Shown here: piece after piece, positions 46,991-61,418 of the stretch
How positions within the stretch are numbered: position 1 is the stretch's first letter
Layout: each line of letters begins with the position of its first letter
Source: Sipunculus nudus
Lineage: Eukaryota > Annelida > Sipuncula > Golfingiida > Sipunculidae
Reading direction: 5' to 3'
Length of the DNA stretch: 64,000 nt
NCBI GenBank assembly: GCA_026874595.1
Contig: CM049311.1
Coordinates: 72,026,453 to 72,090,452, forward strand
The notes under the pieces: generated by a model
Seen by the model: only the letters and a program-made list of their open reading frames with translations
Database searches by the model: none
Told to the model about the DNA's origin: nothing
Translations under genes and position numbers: made by a program

Positions 46991-48810
46991 TACGCAAAAT
47001 GGGGGGGGGACACATCTGTTTTTGCAAGTGCGAAAACAAGCCATTCTAGTTAACTCCAGTTTTGGAATGGGACCCATAGGGAGACATATAAAACTGTTTT
47101 TTTTCAACAGTGAAGACAAAGCCATTTTAGTTATGTTGAGTATAGGAAAAGCAATCTCAGAATCACAGTAAATATTTTCCTTTTTTGTAATGCAATCTCT
47201 TAGACTCTCCTTTTGAAAAAGGAAACAGTTTGAAAGGGTTTACTGGTAAATGCAGTTTGTCATTTTATTTTATTCCAGTTAAATACAATTTAAAGAAACC
47301 ACAAACATGTGGAGGCTTGGAGCCTGTATGAGTTATGTTCATGTCTTGGTTAATTTTAAGGTGTCTGCTGCTGGTTTTACAGAAAAGAATAAAGAATTAA
47401 ACTGATCTGTCAGGGCCCCAGCTGCAGGCTTCCTCTCTAAGTGACTGAAATCTCTTACAGCTGTTAGTCTTCATTTCTTGACTTTTTTGGACACAAATCA
47501 CAGACAGCATGTCATAACTTGATTGAAATCCCAGGAACACCCAGGTGCACATTCTAGTCTTAAACATAGGGTTGCAGGTGCTTGGGTAGTCTCTCCTAAC
47601 AATATGGATAAATGTCTCATTTGTAAACTTAATGTATTAGTATATTTCCACTTAAATTTGCTAAGTTTTTTTAGATTTTTACAGATTTTTGTAAATTATG
47701 TAAATTAACAGTTAATCAGAGTATGAATCAACCAGTAATAAGGAGGATATATTATTTTGACTTTATGTTTGGTCAGGAGGAATAATATATTTAGGTAGAC
47801 AGATGTATTAAACATTTAAAAATATGGTTGGCAGAATAACTGAAGATTAATTAAAATGTTTCTTACTTTTGTCATAAAAATATATTACATTGTTTAAGAG
47901 GATGAATATTCTAGCTCTAAAGTGGAGACATTTAACCCTTTATTGTTTACATTCATTTAAGATTTTGAACAAATTCTGACACTCTTTACAGGCAAAACAA
48001 TACTCAGCTTTTTTTTCTTTACAAAAATTTCATGAGAGGGTTAAATTTGCTTAAACTTATTGGGAATCTAAACTCAAAACTGGATATAATTAGGTAATAT
48101 GTTTGATGCCAAATGAGGGTTTTCAAGGTGCCTGTCTGAAGTGCCCTTTCTAAGTGTATCCACTCGACAGGAATCAGTTAAAATCCTAAATAAATGATGA
48201 ATGAGGTATTAAATGAATTATTTTAGTCAAAGTCCTGAATTAACAATCATAAATTAAAGAATTTTAATTTGGCTTTTAGGTAATTACTTGCCTGAATCAT
48301 ATGATGACTCATTACAGAAAACATTGTGGCAATGTTCTATCAATGGGGGAAAGAAGAACTTGATTGATGCAGTTTGTCACAAGCCACATTTCTCTTGCAG
48401 AGGTGCATTTTCATTTACAAGACAAAGAGGACTTTAAAATACAAAGTATTTTTATTTATGCATCATGTAGCTTATCCTGGCTTATCACTTATGTTTTTAT
48501 GACAGAATATATTGTGTCATCATCTTCAGGACAGTATGATAAACATGTAAACACTGACCTGATTATTAAATAGTTGCTTGTGCAATACAAGACTCTGTGA
48601 TAGTCCAGATGCAGAACACAGCATCATGAATGTTCCCAAATTTTTAATCACTGATCATAAAAACTATTGTGAGTGACCTCAAATTGATGAGGTTACTTTT
48701 TGTGATTTCTGCCTCTCATTGCAAGAGTTAATATATTTCTTTTTTGTGATCTTTGCAATGCAGAAACTTACACATAGCATATCCATAAACACATTGATTA
48801 GTGTATCCCC
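46991..48810. other. Unique AT-rich sequence, no gene seen
   Basis: Two weak exon-like segments were noted: 47279-47325 (acceptor attttattttattccag, frame KYNLKKPQTCGGLEP, donor GTATGA) and 48401-48445 (acceptor catttctcttgcag, frame VHFHLQDKEDFKIQ, donor GTATTT). Neither is long enough to trust. Confidence 0.35.
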
Positions 48811-49485
48811 AGACAAAGTCAGGGGGCATATTACGGATATATTATGGTCCTGCCACCGCCGCTGTAGAAAAATCTTGTGAGCGAGATAGCTCATGAAATA
48901 TTACACAGATCTTTATCAAACTTGACATGTGCATAGATATTGCTTTTTATAAAAATGGGGTCATGACCTTTACTATGTTAATATTTGGTGAAAATCACAC
49001 AAAATCTTAAATTTCTCAAGAAAGCTTACAATTGGTTGGGTAAAAAAAATTCAAGTTTCCCTTATTCAGTCTTTGATATCCTTTGTCTTGTACAGGAGAC
49101 TGGTGGTGCCACCTATTATCTTGTTTTTGTGCCTTTTTAAACCCCATCATTTGCCACTTTCACAGCTGTGTAAGCTTTATAAGTGAAAAACTAGCAGAGT
49201 ACTTTCTTTCATATTATACACATGCATAGCTATGGGTTGTAAAATGAAGTCTATTTATGTTATATATAATTATATATTGCCCTCAGTATCAGAGTGGCCT
49301 TGACCTTGAATATTTCCATATTTGGTGAAAGAAAACATATTTCTTGTTGCATTTGTCAGAAATTCAAAATAAGGATATCAAATGATACATTGTTTAAAGA
49401 CTTTGTACACAAATTACCTTCACTTTTACCTTCAAGGTCAGATCTGCTAGCTAATATATAGGATTTTTGTGGACTCCAGGATAAA
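48811..49485 (+). repeat. Family E/D repeat, left part, interrupted by family B copy 3
   Basis: It begins near CAAAGTCAGGGGGCATATTA and runs through 'gtgagcgagatagctcatgaaatatt', one GGTGGTGCCACC (about 49103) and a TCAAGGTCA unit ('ttcaaggtcagatctgctag', about 49431). The last bases 'gtggactccaggataa' belong to a family D unit that resumes after 52661. Confidence 0.55.
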
Positions 49486-52400
49486 TTTTTAGCTCAGCTG
49501 ACTATAAGTCATCTGAGCTTATGTCATGGTCCATTGTCCGTCGTCCGTCCGTCTGTCTGTCTGTCCGTCCGTCCGTCCGTCTGTCTGTCCGTCCGTCTGG
49601 ATGTCCGTCCGTAAGACTGGCACGTTTCGACACCGTTGGACCTACGAATCTGAATTTCGGCATACAGTTAGATGTCCCCATAATCTCCTACCATGCCAAA
49701 AATTGGGTCAATAGGACTTCGTTCCTTTGAGATATTAAGGAAAAACCTCAATTTTTTATTAGAAATCTATTTTCACACTTCAGGACTGCCTAATATCAAA
49801 ACCACTCATCTGGTTTTCTTCATATTTACCATAAATATTCCTCTATATAGTTCCTATGTACATGCCAGATATTAAGTCAGTATTATATAATTTAAAAAAG
49901 TTATTGGCCCAAACATAATGCACTTTGTAAAAAAAATCAGGAAGATATTTTGTCACTTAAGACCCAAAGTGTTAAAGTTAGGGACTTTTTTCCAGTAATA
50001 CAACTTTAATTAATCAAAATTTAATTGTATACCAAAAATTAGATCAAAATCTGTTAAATTTTTTTAAATATTGGCAAAAATATAAAATTGGTACCTTAAA
50101 TTTTGCCCAACTTTGGCCATGGCACGTTTTTTTCCTGTAAGTACTGTGGATTTAATTTTCATACCATGTATACATAAGGATTTAATCTGTTAAAATCTGA
50201 AATTTGAAAATAAAAGCTCTAAAATTAGGCTAGTTATTGAATTTTTTTTGGAGGCTCTTGTTGTATTCCCTTACATTGTCAAGCAGTCCACTTTGATGAC
50301 TGTAGGTCATTCAGTGCACATCTCTATGCTCCCCAGGCTGTTGACATAATTTTAGATGTCCCCAAAATCTCCTACCATACCGAAAATTGGGTCATTAGGA
50401 CTTTGTTCCTTCGAGATATTAAGGAAAAAAACTCCGTTTTCCATAAAAAAAAGCCATTGTTACACTTCAAGGCTGCCTAATATCAAAACCACTGATCTGT
50501 TTTTGATCGTATTTAGTATTCACATTCTTTTATACATTTTCTATGAACATACCAAAAATTAGGTCAGTATTGAGTATTATTTTGAAGTTATGGGCCAAAA
50601 CATAATGCAATTTTTAAAAAAATCAGGAAATATATTTACTCACATGAGAATTGATGAACCTAGAGACCTTTTTTCAGGAATATAACTTTATTTAATCAAA
50701 ATTCAATTGTTTACCCAAAATTAGATCAGAATTTTGCAAATTTTTCAAGTTATTAGCATAAATAAAAAACAATACCTTAAATTTTGTCCAACTTTGGCAC
50801 TGTTGATTTAATTTTCCCAGCATATATGCATAAGGATTTAATCTTTTAAAATATGAACTTTCAAAAGAAATTGATTGGAATGAATAGCTTTTATTCATGT
50901 TTTCACACACCATGTCAAGTGTTGTTTACATCTAGCCCACCTAGTAGTACAGCCTTCACTTGCATTATGTAACCCACCCCAGGCAGCTTACCTTGGCCCA
51001 GCTTGGCCACTACTAGCAGGCTTCCCCTGGCCCTGCACTCATCCCCCCCCCCCCCCAGCTGGTGCATAAACTAGATGAATGTTATAATTTTTCTGTATTT
51101 TATTTTATTCTTGGACATGCTACATTTTAGATTTTGTATTGAACCACCAGGGTTACAATGATTAAAGTGTACATTTAATTGTGTCCACAAAGTGGTGTAT
51201 TGCTGTGAAAGTCTGGATGTTCATGAGATAAGTAATTCCTTACTTCAGAAGAGTAAAAACTTCACCAGGTGTGAAATTGACTATTAATTCCAGTAATTAA
51301 TTAAAACTGGGATAGTAATTAGCACAATGATATTGTTTGTCCCTCATTCAACCAACAGTGTGTATACTTTATTTGAAAAGATGTTTTATTTTGTCAAATT
51401 TACTTTTATTTTATTTTGGTAAATAAAATTAAGCATGTCCTGAAAACTCCAATATGCAAAACTTTTTAATAGTGATTCAAGGAATATTCTTGTAGATGCC
51501 ATGTTGTGGCATTATTTTCTTTTAAAATCAGTTAAAACATTTATGATTTAAAAATAATAAAATATATGTGTATGCATAATATGACCCAATGTTTTTTACT
51601 CTGTATATATAATGATTGCAACTTTTGCAACAGTTCTAATATTTTAACTTATATTTTCAGGTTTTTTAATTAAAAATTTATAAACCTGTAAATAAAAAAA
51701 TGATACAGATAAAAACTTCTTAATGGAAAAAGTGGATCTGCTTAAAACAATAGGATTATATATAAACTTAAATGCATTATTCTCTTGAAAGTGAAATAAA
51801 GGTATTAGTCCATTCTGTCCACTTGCCTGTCCATCTGTAAATTTTCGTATGCAACACAGTATCTCAAAACTTTTACTGTTTTTCTTCATGACAGTCTTGT
51901 CAGAGTATTAGTTTGCAATCATATATTTAGAACTTTACTATAACCAAGTAGGAGGGCCCCTTTCCTCTTAGCTTTTCATATTCTTATATAAATAAAAAAC
52001 ATTACAATAGAATATTTCTACATCCACCTTCGTGCTGCCCTCACTTTTCCCTTCTCCGAACCCCATCCCAAAGTCAGCCTCAGTAAGCAAGAACAAGATG
52101 AATCAGATATATTCATACTTTAATATTTTGTATAACTATTCGTCCATAGGTACCTATGTACATGCCAGAAATTATGTCAATATTGTGTAATATGTAGACA
52201 TAGTGGGCATCACAATAATGTACCTTGTCAAGACTAAAGAGATATTGTGTCATACAGTCACATATTCATAAATCACTTCATCAGCATAGTTAATCATAAC
52301 ATCTTATCTGTCAAATTGAACGCTTGCAGACTACCATACACTTTAGATCCTTCAACAAATAGCCTTAATATCTACTACTGCTTATTACTGCTGTCATTGC

Positions 52401-52661
52401 ATTCATATTTGCTCAAATATATCACAATTTTCAACCCCTCCTAAATAAATAAAAAATAAACCACTTTATTTGACTCTATTAATCCATCAGTCAGGTAATT
52501 TCATTTATCATTTACTCACATATTACATTACATTCCTTTATAATAGCCCAACATGTACATGATATTCATAAGCTTTATCGACTCGATATAGTATCACAGT
52601 GGAGAAACATTTATAGTCCAATCACGATCAGCTGAGCGCCGTGACCCATGGGTCCCTTGTT
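49486..52661 (+). mobile_element. Family B element, copy 3, inserted into a family D/E repeat
   Basis: TTTTTAGCTCAGCTGACT, ATA, AGTCATCTGAGCT at the 5' end. The 3' end is TCAGCTGAGC (52628-52637), TGACCCATGGGTC (52642-52654), CCTTGTT. It is collinear with copy 2: the first 500 bp and the last 500 bp are near-identical by eye. Family D sequence on the left (TCAAGGTCA unit at 49431) continues on the right ('gacacctggtgacc', 'ttcaaggtaaattctgcaaatatataggatttatgttaaccc' region), which fixes the element's boundaries. Poly-C lies at about 51043-51057. Confidence 0.8.
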
Positions 52662-53075
52662 AAGTACACTATTGTATTCAAAGTTTCTCCTTCAGATTTA
52701 ACGCACACATTGTTTCACCAAGCCCTCACACATATTTGACACCTGGTGACCGTGTCTATAACTTTCAAGGTAAATTCTGCAAATATATAGGATTTATGTT
52801 AACCCCAAACCTTTTTAAGTAATCTAGGGTGCTACTTATATATTTTTTCCTCATATTGGACAAAAATGTTTCCATCAATATCTCAGATTGCTTGGAAGAA
52901 AAGTGACCTTGACCTTAGTTTTTTAGGTCAAATCTGAAGAATCATAGGCTTTTTGTGAACTCCATAATTTTTTATAACTCCATATTTTTTTCTTAAAATT
53001 TCATACATGAATTGTTTCCACCTTGATGTCTGACAATTTCAAACATTTATGACCTTCAATCTTGTGGCCTTGTCA
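52662..53075 (+). repeat. Family D repeat, right part, after family B copy 3
   Basis: Units contain CTGGTGACC, TTCAAGGTAA (about 52767), AAGTGACCTTGACC (about 52900) and 'aggtcaaatctg'. They continue the array interrupted at 49485. Confidence 0.6.
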
Positions 53076-53339
53076 AGTGTCCGTACATGCTTCAGAAAAG
53101 CCTATTTTTAGGGGGGTGGGGTATGCCTTAAATGTCATGGAATACTTCTGCATCTCCAGTACCAGAAATTTTTGGTTTAATTTGCACACTAAATCTTTAA
53201 AATGGGTACAAAAATCTTATCCCCTGTGGGCACATACTATATGATAGGTCTGATATTAGTATAACGTCTGTCTTTGATTTACAGGTCATTTAATCATAAT
53301 AGATGTTATAATATGTAATGTAAATCTGTTGCCTTTCAG

Positions 53340-53387
53340 TTGTAAACCTACAAGCATGGTTGCATCCAAAACATATAGACATTGCCA
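53340..53387 (+). CDS. Weak candidate cassette exon (48 nt)
   Basis: The acceptor atctgttgcctttcag and donor CCA|GTGAGG flank 48 nt. With two bases finishing a codon, the frame reads VNLQAWLHPKHIDIA plus one base. A second frame (CKPTSMVASKTYRHC) is also open. Length divisible by three fits a cassette exon. Entry phase 2 does not follow directly from the exons at 11592 and 16454. No family recognised. Confidence 0.2.
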
Positions 53388-56300
53388 GTGAGGCTATATT
53401 ATAAATTACCCTTCACCTTTTGATGAGGTGTCGTTTCACGTAGGTTTCATTTTCATGATAAGTTTCCTTTCCCGAATATCGAAAATTTGAAAAGCTCATG
53501 AACAAAAGGCCAACCACAGGACTTACTGCGTATTTGCTCACAATAAACCATACAGGTAAATAGGACTTTATATCATAACCACTGTTGCTGAAAATTTCTA
53601 ATGATGCTCAACCGAATTATTCAGATGATCCTATTTTGAATCCTTAGGGATAGACACTCCTTCACTCAAGTTAAATCTTGATTGACAGTGATGTTTAGGT
53701 CGTTGTTTGCTTCAATATTTTTAAAGCAAATTTTCCTGACAGTGCTGCTCAAACATGTGCATGTAGTTAATAACAGAACAAATCGGAATATATTCACCGT
53801 CTTAGGAAAGACCAAAGCATATTTGGCATCTGTTGAGAACTATTTAATCTTGCAAGTGTTAGGGCTGTAAAAAATGAAAATGATTTAAGTTCCTCATTTT
53901 TTTAGCTGAAAATAGCCATCAGACAGGTTTGCTGATGTAGCACTGTTGTGGCAACAAAGGCTCAGTGTTCAGACAGCTTCGGCATTAGCTAAGCTCACCA
54001 CCTGGATGTCCTGGCCCTTGGGTTACTTTTAATTATTTGTATATTATCACACACAGATCCATACTTTGAAACCCTTAATATGATAGGAAGTGAATACCAA
54101 GTTCAAAGTGGTAAGAATCCCAATCCAGTTTATTAAGCTGATACTAATTAATTGCCTGCTGTGTGGAGAGGGGCTGCTCGATGAGTATAATCCGGCGCCC
54201 AGGTGGATGGTGGAGGAAACAAATCACCAGTCCATGGAGAAAGAGTCAAGAACATTGATCCTGGGAGCTGGGGAGCCAGCTAGACTTTCATTTTGCAGTT
54301 AAATTATTCATCCAAGACGGCAAGCTATCGGTACTTGCACTCACTTGGTATCTCATTTCTACACTTACGTGACCACCAACTATCTGCCTCAGATATACCA
54401 CATAAACCCATCAGATTGTGATATTTGCAACAGAGACTAATTTTCAAGGACTGTTGCTCATGAGCTTATTGAACTGCTAGGGCTGGAGACTGTATATAAC
54501 GGGTTAACAGGAGGCCCGTGTCACTGACTTGAGCTTGGGATATGAGCACTGGGCTGTGGAGAACAGACAGGAATTATAGTTGCCAGCTCATACATGTGAA
54601 CAGAAGCATACTTGTATGCCATGTGGTAACCTGGCTTCAGCTGTGGCAAAATATTTGAAAAGTCATTGATAGTAAGTAGATGCCTTATTATATATATATT
54701 ATATTTTCACTGACTTAAATGGTTCTTATAGATATCCAGTTTTAATTTATATTTGACTTTAAAGTGTACAAATAGAAATCAAAATTGTTAAAGAATGCTG
54801 CATTGCAGCCTTGCAGATAGTTTGAATCTGATAAATTCCTAATGATACCCATTCTACGTTAATTCTAATAGAAAAATTTATTTCTCAATAGTGGTTATTA
54901 ACATATTCCGGTGGATCAGCTGTTTATCAAAGTTGTTTTTTGCCTGATCATCTAATGTTAACCCAAGTGGATGATTTAAAAACAGCTAGAATATAATAAT
55001 AAGCAACATAGACCCATGTGTATTATGGAGAAACATGATCATGTGCCATATACATACTGTATGCTGGAAAACACATACCTGCAACATACATAAGTACATG
55101 CTGTAATGCAGACAGGTGTTTTTTGTTGAGACACAATATGTATACATAGTTACATTGTTTAAATGCAGTGTACTTACCATTGGTTGCATTAGACACATGG
55201 CACGTGCACAGTAACCTGCATTCATATAGACATCTGCACATATTATTTATTAATAGCATATTAATCCAATATTATATGTTAGATTTCCACATTATCTTTT
55301 CAGTTCATGAACTATACAATTTGTAGCATTCATTCCAGTGGTGGCACAGCTAATGTATATTCTTTTTTGGTTGAATATTAAAGGACATAAGCATCCACCC
55401 CTGCCATATATATTTCAGAATGATAGCTTTTTGTAATCATTTGTAGATATATCAAACCAGTGATTTGAGAGATTGCAATATAATTACCATAATGTTACAA
55501 CATAGACATCAGTCAAATCCAGTTGCCAGGTGACAAATTAATAATTGATAGTTTAATAATTTGATAGCTGGTAGTTTAATAAGAATGGAATCATTTCTTC
55601 ATTAGTCAGGCCAATAGTGCAGTGATGGTAGGTTTTATGGGGTTATGCATTTCAACAGAGACATCAGCTTAACCTATTGTTAGTCATCTCAGGTATATAT
55701 CAGTCAGATGTTATATGTGACGTGTTATTTGCAACTTGAATCATACAAAGTATCAATCCATACATTTAGAGGTTCAAGAGATTTTTATTGTGGTCCTATA
55801 GAAATGATCAGGCACACCTTTTGTCAGACAGCAGGTTGTATATATAGCATAACACATCAGGTAATAGTAAGACCTAATTATCATGTCTTAACAGCTAGCT
55901 GATTTACAGAATTAAGACCCAGTGCAAGATAAGATGATGGCTGCAAGTACTGTTCTATTTATAACAAATAAATATCATACACGGAAGCACTTTATAAAAA
56001 ATTGGTTTATTATAGGCTGGCGATATTTTGAGCAGGATCGTGAAGAAGTTCCCAAAAAATATACAAACCTGGCATGATAATGATCATTTGGATCATGAAC
56101 GAGCCTGAAGCTCTTTGCAACATACTGTAGATTCAGAATTGTTCATTGGGTTTATATTTTTGTGGAATTTGTGGATGACTTTTATCCATGAAATTAAAAA
56201 CCCAATGATCATTAAGTCTGAAAGTCAAATTTTTGAAAGTCTGTCGTCCCTGTGTGCGCAATGAGTTATGACATTGTGATTGCCTGCTGCCACTGTCCAT

Positions 56301-59300
56301 GCTATGAGTGGTATTGGTCAATAAAACGCACTGAAAGCGATATGTAGCCTATAAATTAAAAAAAAATAAAATAAATTTTATTTTGTTAGGAAAGATATTT
56401 AGTTTTTCCTTGGGTTCTGTAAAATAATCCAGATTTCAGCAGTGTCAGACTTAAAACTTGTACCAGTGTTGGTCTGAAAGTGCATCTGCACTATCTTACA
56501 CTGGTTGCTGTGGACTTGCTCTCTCTCTCTCATATTACCTCGCTAAACATCGTAGTTAAAGGTCATTTTGCACTGCTCATCTTATTCAGTTGTTTGTTAG
56601 AGTAATGTCATTTTTTAAATTTAATAACAACAGTAGACACTTATCTTTTTTTATAAATCATGTTGGATGGCGGTAATGACAGGCTTAGCTGACTTGCAGC
56701 TGGTTTCTGGCGCAAGTACAGTGTGATGGTGGGAACAAACAGATAACTGTACCCTGTCAACAAGGCAACACCACCCTATAGCTGTATCCCGTTAATGACT
56801 GGCTAACAATAAGAGCTAAAAAGTGCTGCAGAAATAATCTAGTTAGTCCCTGGGCTGGGTGATGAGTCACAGTCAGCTGAGCACAATTTTAAGCGAGGGC
56901 CCAGTTTAAATGTGGCCTCGTTCCAGAGGTGCACTGTTCCCCACTGGCGGGAAAACGGTGTTTCTTCTGAACGAATGACATACCAATCTCTCATTAATCT
57001 AGTGATGTATGTCTTCATTTGATGGACTCAGGTTAAATTATCCCTGAGAAATCTATCAAGATTTATCGAAATATTTTCACCCACGTTTAGATAAGTCAAA
57101 CAATATTTCAGTTGTTGTGTCATTGAGCCAACACCACTTGCATTGGGACTGCATGGACCTGACATTTGATTTAATGAGTCTTAAAGTTGTAAACTTTCAG
57201 TGCATTTTTACTGAACAATAACTGATATTTAGCTTATTCAGGTCTGTTCACAAATGAATTTTGATAAAATGTATAACCAGGAATGATTAATCCATGAAAG
57301 TGTTAACCCAACAAATAGAGTTTAAGATCAAAACCACGAAATTTTAAACCCACAATATTTTCTGAATCCATAGTATAAAGTGTTATATTTTTTTCAATAA
57401 AGTGTTGTTTTTTTTCAATAAAGTAACTTATCTGATATGTGATGTTTATTAATTAAAGATAATCCCTCGAACCTTTTATGAAAATAAGCCAGAAAATGCT
57501 GAATCCATGGTATACACAGACCGTTTGTTATGCTTATAAGTGTCTGTGTGTTTATAATATATGTGATGGGCCACAAAAATAAACCATATTAATTCAACGA
57601 GGACATCTGGTGGCAAGTTACATGAACAAGAGTTTTGTAAATTGGGTTTTGCAAGTAGTGAGCATTCAACCTATTACATATGAGAACATGCAACCCTTCG
57701 ATTACATCATTTTTCAACATGTACATTGTTTACTAACAACCTGCAGATCATTAACAATGGAGCTCATACATCCAAAACGGAGGCATTATAAGAACCTAAT
57801 TTCTTAGCAGGAATTACCTTCATTTCATCATTATGTACCCAGAGTAAGCCAGAAATCACCGACATAAATTCTACAGATAAGACAGGTGAGGAGCTTACTT
57901 TAACTTCCTATAGTCAATATGTTGTGACTCATTTTATGACCCACTGTCTTCTGGTGGTGACTGGTTCCCTACTCAAAACTGGCCCGTTGGAGAATTGAGT
58001 GAACATGAAGATGGATGGTCACTTGGTGACCAACCTGAGGCCAGGTGATTCCTTATTTGGTGCAGCTTTCAGCAGCTCTGGATAATTAGGGAATAAACCA
58101 GTCTAGTCTGTTGATCAAATGATGGTGATGCTGTCGTCCAGTCTGGTTTTCAGACAGTGAAGTCAATTTTGTTACTGCATGTGTGTCCATAGAATATTTG
58201 TCTATGTCTATATACTAACTGTCCATTACAAAAAGTATCAGCGGATGATTTGGTGCCCATTTTTCTTGAAACAAAAACTCTCTCAGGGTACAACCTCGAT
58301 CAGTAAAACAGTTTTCATTTAATACCTGTTTTGTTTAAGAACCCATTGACTTGCTACCAGTTTATAGTTTTCTGACTGTATTGTTATCATCTCCGTATTG
58401 TACCACCCTGTCACCAAGCCTTTATTGTATTGAATCTCCAAAATAAAACTCAAGTTTCAATTTAGGATTTGTCTGGGTTGTGTGTCCAGTGCAGACTCCT
58501 GTCACAAAAACTTTATTTTTATCTCTCTACAATAAACTCCAGTGTCATTGTGCCTTGACTGTTCTCCAACACGGGACTCTTGAGTGATCTTCTGAATGAT
58601 CTCCTAAGTAGGCCTGTTTGTCATGACAACTTACTGCTATTATCTCCAAACTGTACTTTCAAGCCACCCAAACACTTAACTGTTTCTCTCTAATATGACT
58701 CCTATGTCATTAAAATTTTTGGATATATGATTTTGTCATGCCCTAATAGTTAGGATATGAAGAGTATAAAATTTTGCCTTCATTGTGTCTCCGAAATAAA
58801 ACTGATGTTCCACTAACAATTTTTGTTTATCTCTTCAAAATAAGACACTGTGTCACTTAAAACTTTAGCCTTCATCATAAATTAAGTATTTTAGAGGCTG
58901 TAAGGTGAGTTATATAGAAATTAAACATGAAGTACCTTTGGGGTGAAGTGTAATACAGGGAATTACAAAGCCTGTGTGACTGTAAAAAAAGGTCAAAAAA
59001 TAATTTATTGACATGGTTTCCATTTTGTCTTCTCATGAGCAGATTATCTGGTAGTCTACAAATGTGATTACCCAAATACTGCTATAGTCTGTATCACAGT
59101 GGACTTGTCTTTTGGGAAAACCTGGAATTGACCTTTTCTAATATTTATTGATTCACTGAACTGTCTGTGACCAACAGGCAGGGACCTTATTAAGACCATT
59201 AGAAGTGACATTGACTTTTGTTCCACATGTAAACTGTCAAGTATTTTAAGCCAGGCAAGTGTCTTGTCTGTTCTTACGGTACATACTGACAGTGCATTTA

Positions 59301-61418
59301 TTTGGGAAAACAGGTGGAAATACAAAATGTAAGTACATAACAGTTAAGTATCCCTGCTTTTAGGCTGTTGAACAAATTTAGTTGAACAGACTGTCAGTTT
59401 CCAGATAATGAAATGATTACTTCAAACCCACCATCCACTGATTATTTTTTCAGTAGAACTTGCTGTCATGCACATGGAGTTACACAGTTTGAATACTTTA
59501 AACTTTCTCCTAATATTTATTATGAAAATAGTAAATAGCATATTAAATCCCCCAAAACACTTCACACAAATCTGTGACCACTGTCTGTATATTTTAAGAG
59601 CTTGCATCAATGTAACTGCCAATTTATGGTCTCAGTTAATGCCAAAGCTAAGCAGATGAACACAACTTTATACATATATGTATAATTTAAGAGCATATCT
59701 TCATGCTTTGTATCAGGTACATGTGTATATAGTAACCACTGACTGCTTTTCATCAGTTCCAGAGAGCAGGCAAATTCAGTACTGTCTAAGACCATTCATA
59801 ATAATTATTTTTTAGTTTATGTACATATTTTTTCACTAATGGAAGAGCTTTTGGGTGCTTCAGATTTCAAGGGACTATGTACCTGGTATATCCATAAATT
59901 GACCCTCTGTCTCCCAGACTCCGCAAGTTTCTTTATTCCTTGAAATTTTGATACATTGTCATATCATTTATTGTTTAAACATATGTAAGTAAGAATATTG
60001 ACCCCTCACCAGATTTCTCACAATGCAATCAATCCAGTCTGTATAATCTACAGTATTTTTCCCCTGCAAATTGCAATTACCACCTGTGATTGATATATAG
60101 AGTGGCATAATAAAATTCATGGTTCAGGAAAAAATGTAAACATTTCAGACATGGATAAAGTATATATACCAAAAACAGTATTATATAGCTGAACGCAAAA
60201 GCACAAATCATAAGAATATTTATGCTGTTTTAAGAAAATACTTATCTAAAGTGAAGCATCTTTTTCAGATATATGGCAGGCAAAGTATATACTTATATTA
60301 AAATTTGCATAATATAATACTGCATTTTGTTTGATCTGCTTGAAGTGTAGATCTGCTATTAAAACTACAAAGTCATGGACACCTTTATTCCTGTGCAAGT
60401 GACCTCAATACACCCAACCATTATCAGAGAAAGCAAGTTTAAGGACTTCTGTCCTTTAAAGTATCTAAAGTGGCCATTGAACAAGTGATCACGTACAGTT
60501 AAAGCATTGCATCATTAATAACCATGGAAGCAGCAGACATTCCCCTAATTGTATTAACAAAGGTTATAAATCATATTGTGTTCTACTCAAGTTTTGCCCT
60601 TATGAAGATTGTTAACAATTTATAAAATAATCAAATTAGTAAGCACTCCAAGGAAGTTGTTTTTTCATTACACATAGTTTTTGTATGCTTAATATCCTAG
60701 ATTGTATAAGCAACATTTTATTAAACAACTGCCAGGAAGTGTGCATGGGATTGAAATAATTGATTGTCAATAGAAATGAATAATTCAGATAATTGATAAG
60801 TGTAATCAGATACCAATTAACCTTGTCAACATACACCCTACAGTAAATGGATCCCTCCTGTGGTTCCACTGGTATAAGAGGACTGTACAAATATTGGCTA
60901 TCCTGATGTCCCCCATGCCATCCATACCAAAAGAGAACCCTAATGGCTAATTCCCACAGAGGACAGGGATCTCTGCTGACCCCAAACTTGGCTGTTTGAA
61001 ATAGTGTAAATCTTTATAATAATATGTGTAAACTAACCATGTAAGAGTATAGAATAACCTGACACTCTTCGTTACAGATTTGTTATACTCCTGGTGAGAT
61101 TCTCACAAGATTTTGTGTCGTTGTTTATAAGATCCACTGACAGTTATGCCAACTGAATATTATCAGTTGCTGTACTTTTTATTGATGTCAGAGATTTGAA
61201 ACTTAGCATTGCTGACTGGTGAGTGGTCCCTGAGGCCAATGGTTCAGACAGAAATTTACTGTCCTGTCCAAGGGAAAGATTCAATATCATACAGTAGAGA
61301 ATCACAGGATGTATTTAATCTCCTGTGGCTACATGTTTACTAGCTCATGTCAGGAGCATACACTTCTCCTTTTTGCTTTAAAATTAAACTACCCCAGGTT
61401 GTGCCATTAAAGCCTGAA
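53388..61418. other. About 8 kb of unique sequence, no convincing gene
   Basis: Two blocks stand out by higher GC. One is 54150-54295 (open as EGLLDEYNPAPRWMVEETNH and on to a stop, but without a usable donor and with a poor acceptor). The other is 56860-57000 (TGATGAGTCACAGTCAGCTG, then CACTGGCGGGAAAACGG), which holds AP-1-like TGAGTCA and E2F-like GGCGGGAA motifs. They could be conserved regulatory elements. The rest is AT-rich, with short antisense-overlapping frames only. Confidence 0.4.

Noticed and set aside
54090-54302. 70-codon plus frame with protein-like residues (EGLLDEYNPAPRWM)
   Set aside because: Poor acceptor, no donor in frame and an AT-rich first half. Kept only as a GC-rich block in the region note.
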